In this document: in pieces, positions 61,497 to 64,000 of the stretch
How the letters are laid out: every line of letters begins with the position of its first letter
Position numbering within the stretch: position 1 is the stretch's first letter
NCBI RefSeq assembly: GCF_014281965.1
Contig: NZ_JACFTB010000006.1
Span: 62,001-126,000 of the forward strand
Origin: Rhodococcus sp. BP22
Lineage (GTDB): Bacteria; Actinomycetota; Actinomycetes; Mycobacteriales; Mycobacteriaceae
DNA length: 64,000 bases
Direction: 5' to 3'
Translations under genes and position numbers: made by a program
Notes under the pieces: generated by a model
Seen by the model: the letters and a program-made list of their open reading frames with translations, nothing else
Databases searched by the model: none
Told to the model about the DNA's origin: nothing

Positions 61497-63860
61497 ATGA
61501 CAAGCATCGCTGCCGGAGAGAAGAATTCACCGCCGGTCACCCACGACGCGCTACACGACATCGCGGAGCAAGTGCTGTGGCTGTCCACCTCGATCATCCA
61601 CCACGCCAACCGAGTCCGCCCTAATCCAACCGGCCTCAAAGTTGGTGGCCACCAAGCATCCTGCGCATCGATGGTGTCGATCATGACGTCACTGTGGTTC
61701 GAGCAACTCGAATCAGGCGACCGTGTGTCGGTCAAACCGCATGCATCCCCCGTCCTGCATGCAATAAATTACCTACTGGGGGAATTGGACGAAAAGTACC
61801 TGACGACGCTTCGGACACTCGGAGGATTGCAGTCCTACCCGTCGCGCTCGAAAGATCCTGATCCTGTCGACTACTCAACCGGGTCTGTCGGCATCGGCGC
61901 GACTGCACCGATATGGGGCGCGATGTCGCGCCGCTACATCGAGACCAGCTTCGGTGGCGCGGACAGGAGTGGCGCCGGCGGAACGACCAAAGGGTTCAGC
62001 GGACGTCAGTACTCGTTGGTCGGAGACGCCGAACTCGACGAAGGCGCAGTGTGGGAGGCCATCCTCGATCCAGGTACCGCCGACCTCGGCGAGATCGTTT
62101 GGATCGTCGATCTCAACCGCCAATCACTCGATCGCGTCGTGCCCAACATCGCCGCCCGCCGCCTGGAGAAGATGTTCGACGCTGCGGGGTGGCAGGTCGT
62201 CACCGTCGAGTTCGGCCACCTCCTCGAAGAGCTTTTCACCCGCGCCGGCGGAAGTGCATTACGCGAGCGCATCCTCGACATGCCGAACCCCGAATATCAA
62301 CGCCTCCTGCGCTGCACTGCAGACCAAGTGCGCGTTCGCTTACCCGGCGACGGACCTGGGGCCGCAGACATTGCCGAACTCGTCGCGTCTCTCGATGACA
62401 CCACGTTGACCGAGTCCATCCGCAACCTCGGCGGTCACGATCTCGCTGCGCTGCGCGAGGCGTACTCCCGCATAGACGACACCCGCCCGACCGTGATCAT
62501 TGCGTACACCGTCAAGGGGTTCGGTCTACCGACTCAGGGCCACCCGCAGAATCACTCGTCACTGCTCACCATCGAGGAATACAACACTCTTGCGGTCTCG
62601 CTCGACACGGATCCCACCTACCCGTGGGCAAAATTCTCGGCCGACAGCCCGGCCGGGCGCATCTGTAGCGACACTGCGCGCCGCCTACACAGAGCCGCAA
62701 TCCCCGCAGCGCAGCATCCCGTCATACCGACAGATATCGGACGAACGCCGAAGGGGACTGCAACCACCCAAGCTGCGCTGGGCCGAGTGTTGATCGATCT
62801 CACCCGTGAAGCACCGGAGGCCGCTGAACGCATCGTCACCGTCAGCCCCGACGTCAGCTCAACCACCAACCTCGGCGCTTGGGTCAACAAAGTCGGCGTC
62901 TGGTCCTCCGCCGAACGTCGCGACTGGTTCGACGACGATTCCGAAACGATCATGCACTGGCGCGAAAAGCCGACCGGACAGCACATGGAACTGGGCATCG
63001 CCGAAACCAATGTGGTCGGGCTGATGGGCGAACTCGGTTCCACCTGGAGCCGATGGGGACAACCGCTGTTCCCCATCGGCGTCATGTACGACCCGTTCGT
63101 CGAGAGAGCTCTCGAGCCGTGGTCGTTCGGAATCTACGCCGGCGGGCAGTCCATTCTCATCGGCACCCCGTCCGGCGTCACCCTTGCCGCGGAGGGCGGT
63201 GCACATCAATCGATCAAGACACCTTCGATTGGCCTTGAACAACCCGGATGTATCAGCTACGAGCCGGCATTCGCCATCGACGTCGAGTGGACTCTGCTCG
63301 CCAGCATCTCGCTCCTCGGCCGTCCTGACGGCACCTCGGCCTATCTGCGCCTTTCGACACGCCCGGTCGATCAAACCCTCGCCGACGTCCCTACAGACCC
63401 TGCAGCGCGCGAACGTCGTCGACGCCAGGTCATTGCAGGCGGTTATGCGTTGACCCGCCATGAGAAGGCAACAGTCACGATCGCCGCGATGGGTGCGCTG
63501 ATGACCGAAGCTCTGGCCGCGGCCGAACGGCTCGATCAGATGGGAGTGTTCGCGGACGTACTGTGCATCACCAGCCCGGGCCAACTCTATCGAGCCCTCC
63601 GAGCCAGACACGGGCACAGCACGGGCGAATCGTGGATCCTCGATCGACTACTTCCTGCGGAACGAGCCACCCCGATGGTGACAGTCCTCGACGGGCATCC
63701 CCATTCGCTGGCATTCCTGGCGACCGTCAATCGTGTCGCGTCGACATCGTTGGGAGTGAGCAACTTCGGGCAGGCCGGTTCACTCGACGAGGTCTACAAA
63801 TATCACCACATCGACACCGATTCCATTGTCGACGCTGCCCTCGATCTCACCGGGCACTGA
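61497..63860 (+). CDS. AceE/transketolase-like thiamine diphosphate enzyme
   Basis: 787 residues. It resembles the homodimeric pyruvate dehydrogenase E1 (AceE) and the transketolase group: GGHQASCASMVSIMTSLWFE, QSYPSRSKDPDPVDYSTGSV, the TPP motif GDAELDEGAVWEAI...NRQS, and GQHMELGIAETNVVGLMG in the C-terminal transketolase half. AceE itself is about 890-930 residues, so this is a shorter paralogue and the substrate is unknown. The start is ATG 61497: a perfect AAGGAGGTGA lies 8 bases upstream, and an in-frame GTG at 61485 is part of that ribosome site. No E2 or E3 gene is near. Confidence 0.82.
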   Translation: MTSIAAGEKNSPPVTHDALHDIAEQVLWLSTSIIHHANRVRPNPTGLKVGGHQASCASMVSIMTSLWFEQLESGDRVSVKPHASPVLHAINYLLGELDEKYLTTLRTLGGLQSYPSRSKDPDPVDYSTGSVGIGATAPIWGAMSRRYIETSFGGADRSGAGGTTKGFSGRQYSLVGDAELDEGAVWEAILDPGTADLGEIVWIVDLNRQSLDRVVPNIAARRLEKMFDAAGWQVVTVEFGHLLEELFTRAGGSALRERILDMPNPEYQRLLRCTADQVRVRLPGDGPGAADIAELVASLDDTTLTESIRNLGGHDLAALREAYSRIDDTRPTVIIAYTVKGFGLPTQGHPQNHSSLLTIEEYNTLAVSLDTDPTYPWAKFSADSPAGRICSDTARRLHRAAIPAAQHPVIPTDIGRTPKGTATTQAALGRVLIDLTREAPEAAERIVTVSPDVSSTTNLGAWVNKVGVWSSAERRDWFDDDSETIMHWREKPTGQHMELGIAETNVVGLMGELGSTWSRWGQPLFPIGVMYDPFVERALEPWSFGIYAGGQSILIGTPSGVTLAAEGGAHQSIKTPSIGLEQPGCISYEPAFAIDVEWTLLASISLLGRPDGTSAYLRLSTRPVDQTLADVPTDPAARERRRRQVIAGGYALTRHEKATVTIAAMGALMTEALAAAERLDQMGVFADVLCITSPGQLYRALRARHGHSTGESWILDRLLPAERATPMVTVLDGHPHSLAFLATVNRVASTSLGVSNFGQAGSLDEVYKYHHIDTDSIVDAALDLTGH

Positions 63861-63865
63861 ACTAC

Positions 63866-64000
63866 TCAGTCATGCCACCCGACAGCGGCGAACGGAGCAT
63901 TCGTAGTGATTCGGCCGACGATGCCCGCATGTGCGAAGTCCTTGGCCGTAGACACTGCTTCGAGGACACTCGCGCCTTTGGCAAGCTCAGCGGTGATGGC
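63866..64000 (-). CDS. thiD: HMP/HMP-P kinase ThiD, C-terminal end only
   Basis: The last 44 residues of a gene entering from the right edge. AITAELAKGASVLEAVSTAKDF is the C-terminal helix block of ThiD-type hydroxymethylpyrimidine kinases. The end is GWHD. The N-terminus and active site lie outside. It is convergent with the AceE-like gene, with 5 bases between stops. A thiamine gene beside a thiamine-dependent enzyme may be coincidence. Confidence 0.72.
   Translation of the reverse strand, partial: AITAELAKGASVLEAVSTAKDFAHAGIVGRITTNAPFAAVGWHD

Noticed and set aside
61497..63860. Phosphoketolase as an alternative call for the thiamine enzyme
   Set aside because: The N-terminal GGHQASCAS, QSYPSRSKDPDP and GDAELDEGAVWEAI blocks follow the AceE line, not the phosphoketolase family.
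1..64000. tRNA, rRNA, CRISPR arrays, transposases, integrases, or prophage genes
   Set aside because: Reading both strands showed no tRNA-like T-loop context, no regularly spaced repeats, and no transposase or integrase motifs. The holin-like domain at 54537-56069 is of the chromosomal DUF1469 kind, not a phage remnant.

Overview
The window looks like chromosomal DNA of a Rhodococcus-type mycolic-acid actinomycete. GC content is high, and the coding strands use G/C-ending codons and many GTG starts. Gene order matches Mycobacterium tuberculosis in two places: metB, cbs, a GDSL hydrolase and fadA3 (Rv1074c-Rv1079 region), and citE, maoC, fadE19, accA1, accD1 and tetR (Rv2498c-Rv2506 region). 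DUF5709, DUF6131, DUF3618 and DUF4235 proteins and a deazaflavin-type nitroreductase point the same way. I saw no tRNA, rRNA, CRISPR array, insertion sequence or prophage.

Layout. 1-10 kb: a partial glutamate-racemase-like gene coupled to metB, a glutaryl-CoA-dehydrogenase-like enzyme, cbs, a GDSL hydrolase, a thiolase, a Bax-inhibitor-1 membrane protein, DUF5709, an RsmC/RlmG-type methyltransferase and a BCP-type peroxiredoxin. 10-18 kb: a tyrosine phosphatase, then a cluster for arginine and related guanidino compounds (D-arginine-dehydrogenase-like flavoenzyme, Lrp regulator, arginine/lysine-monooxygenase-like flavoenzyme, DavA-like amidase, agmatinase/guanidinobutyrase, PucR regulator). 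18-20 kb: a TerC protein preceded by an 18-codon overlapping ORF, Dps, and a tiny DUF6131 membrane protein. 20-27 kb: the leucine (and possibly itaconate) catabolic operon with a divergent TetR gene. 27-29.5 kb: pobA, a sirtuin and a small membrane protein. 29.5-38 kb: a surface-glycan-like locus with a degenerate EAL-DICT protein, six glycosyltransferases and a WcbI-type protein. 38-47.5 kb: GNAT, PRC-barrel genes, glgX, an acyl-CoA dehydrogenase with a TetR gene, idi, a cystathionine-lyase-type PLP enzyme and a deazaflavin oxidoreductase. 47.6-53 kb: an AurF-type di-iron oxygenase with a ferredoxin/ferredoxin-reductase fusion, then a DesA3-type desaturase with its reductase. 53-61 kb: a stress block with a ferritin-like protein, a YihY-holin fusion, DUF3618, DUF4235, an SQR-like flavoprotein, STAS, RsbP, RsbQ and GAF-ANTAR. 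61-64 kb: a tiny acidic protein, an AceE/transketolase-like enzyme and a partial thiD.

The most interesting feature is a general-stress circuit. The RsbQ hydrolase and the RsbP PAS-PP2C phosphatase closely resemble the Bacillus subtilis energy-stress pair. They overlap by ATGA and lie tail-to-tail with a STAS anti-anti-sigma gene. Six promoter-like sites of the SigB/SigF type (GTTT, 15-17 bases, GGGTA) lie before dps, before DUF6131, before the ferritin-like gene, before the YihY fusion, before glgX, and before a 60-residue protein divergent from glgX. In four of them the start codon follows the -10 element by only 8-9 bases, which predicts leaderless or nearly leaderless transcripts. The gene for the anti-sigma kinase (RsbW) and that for the sigma factor itself are not in this window.
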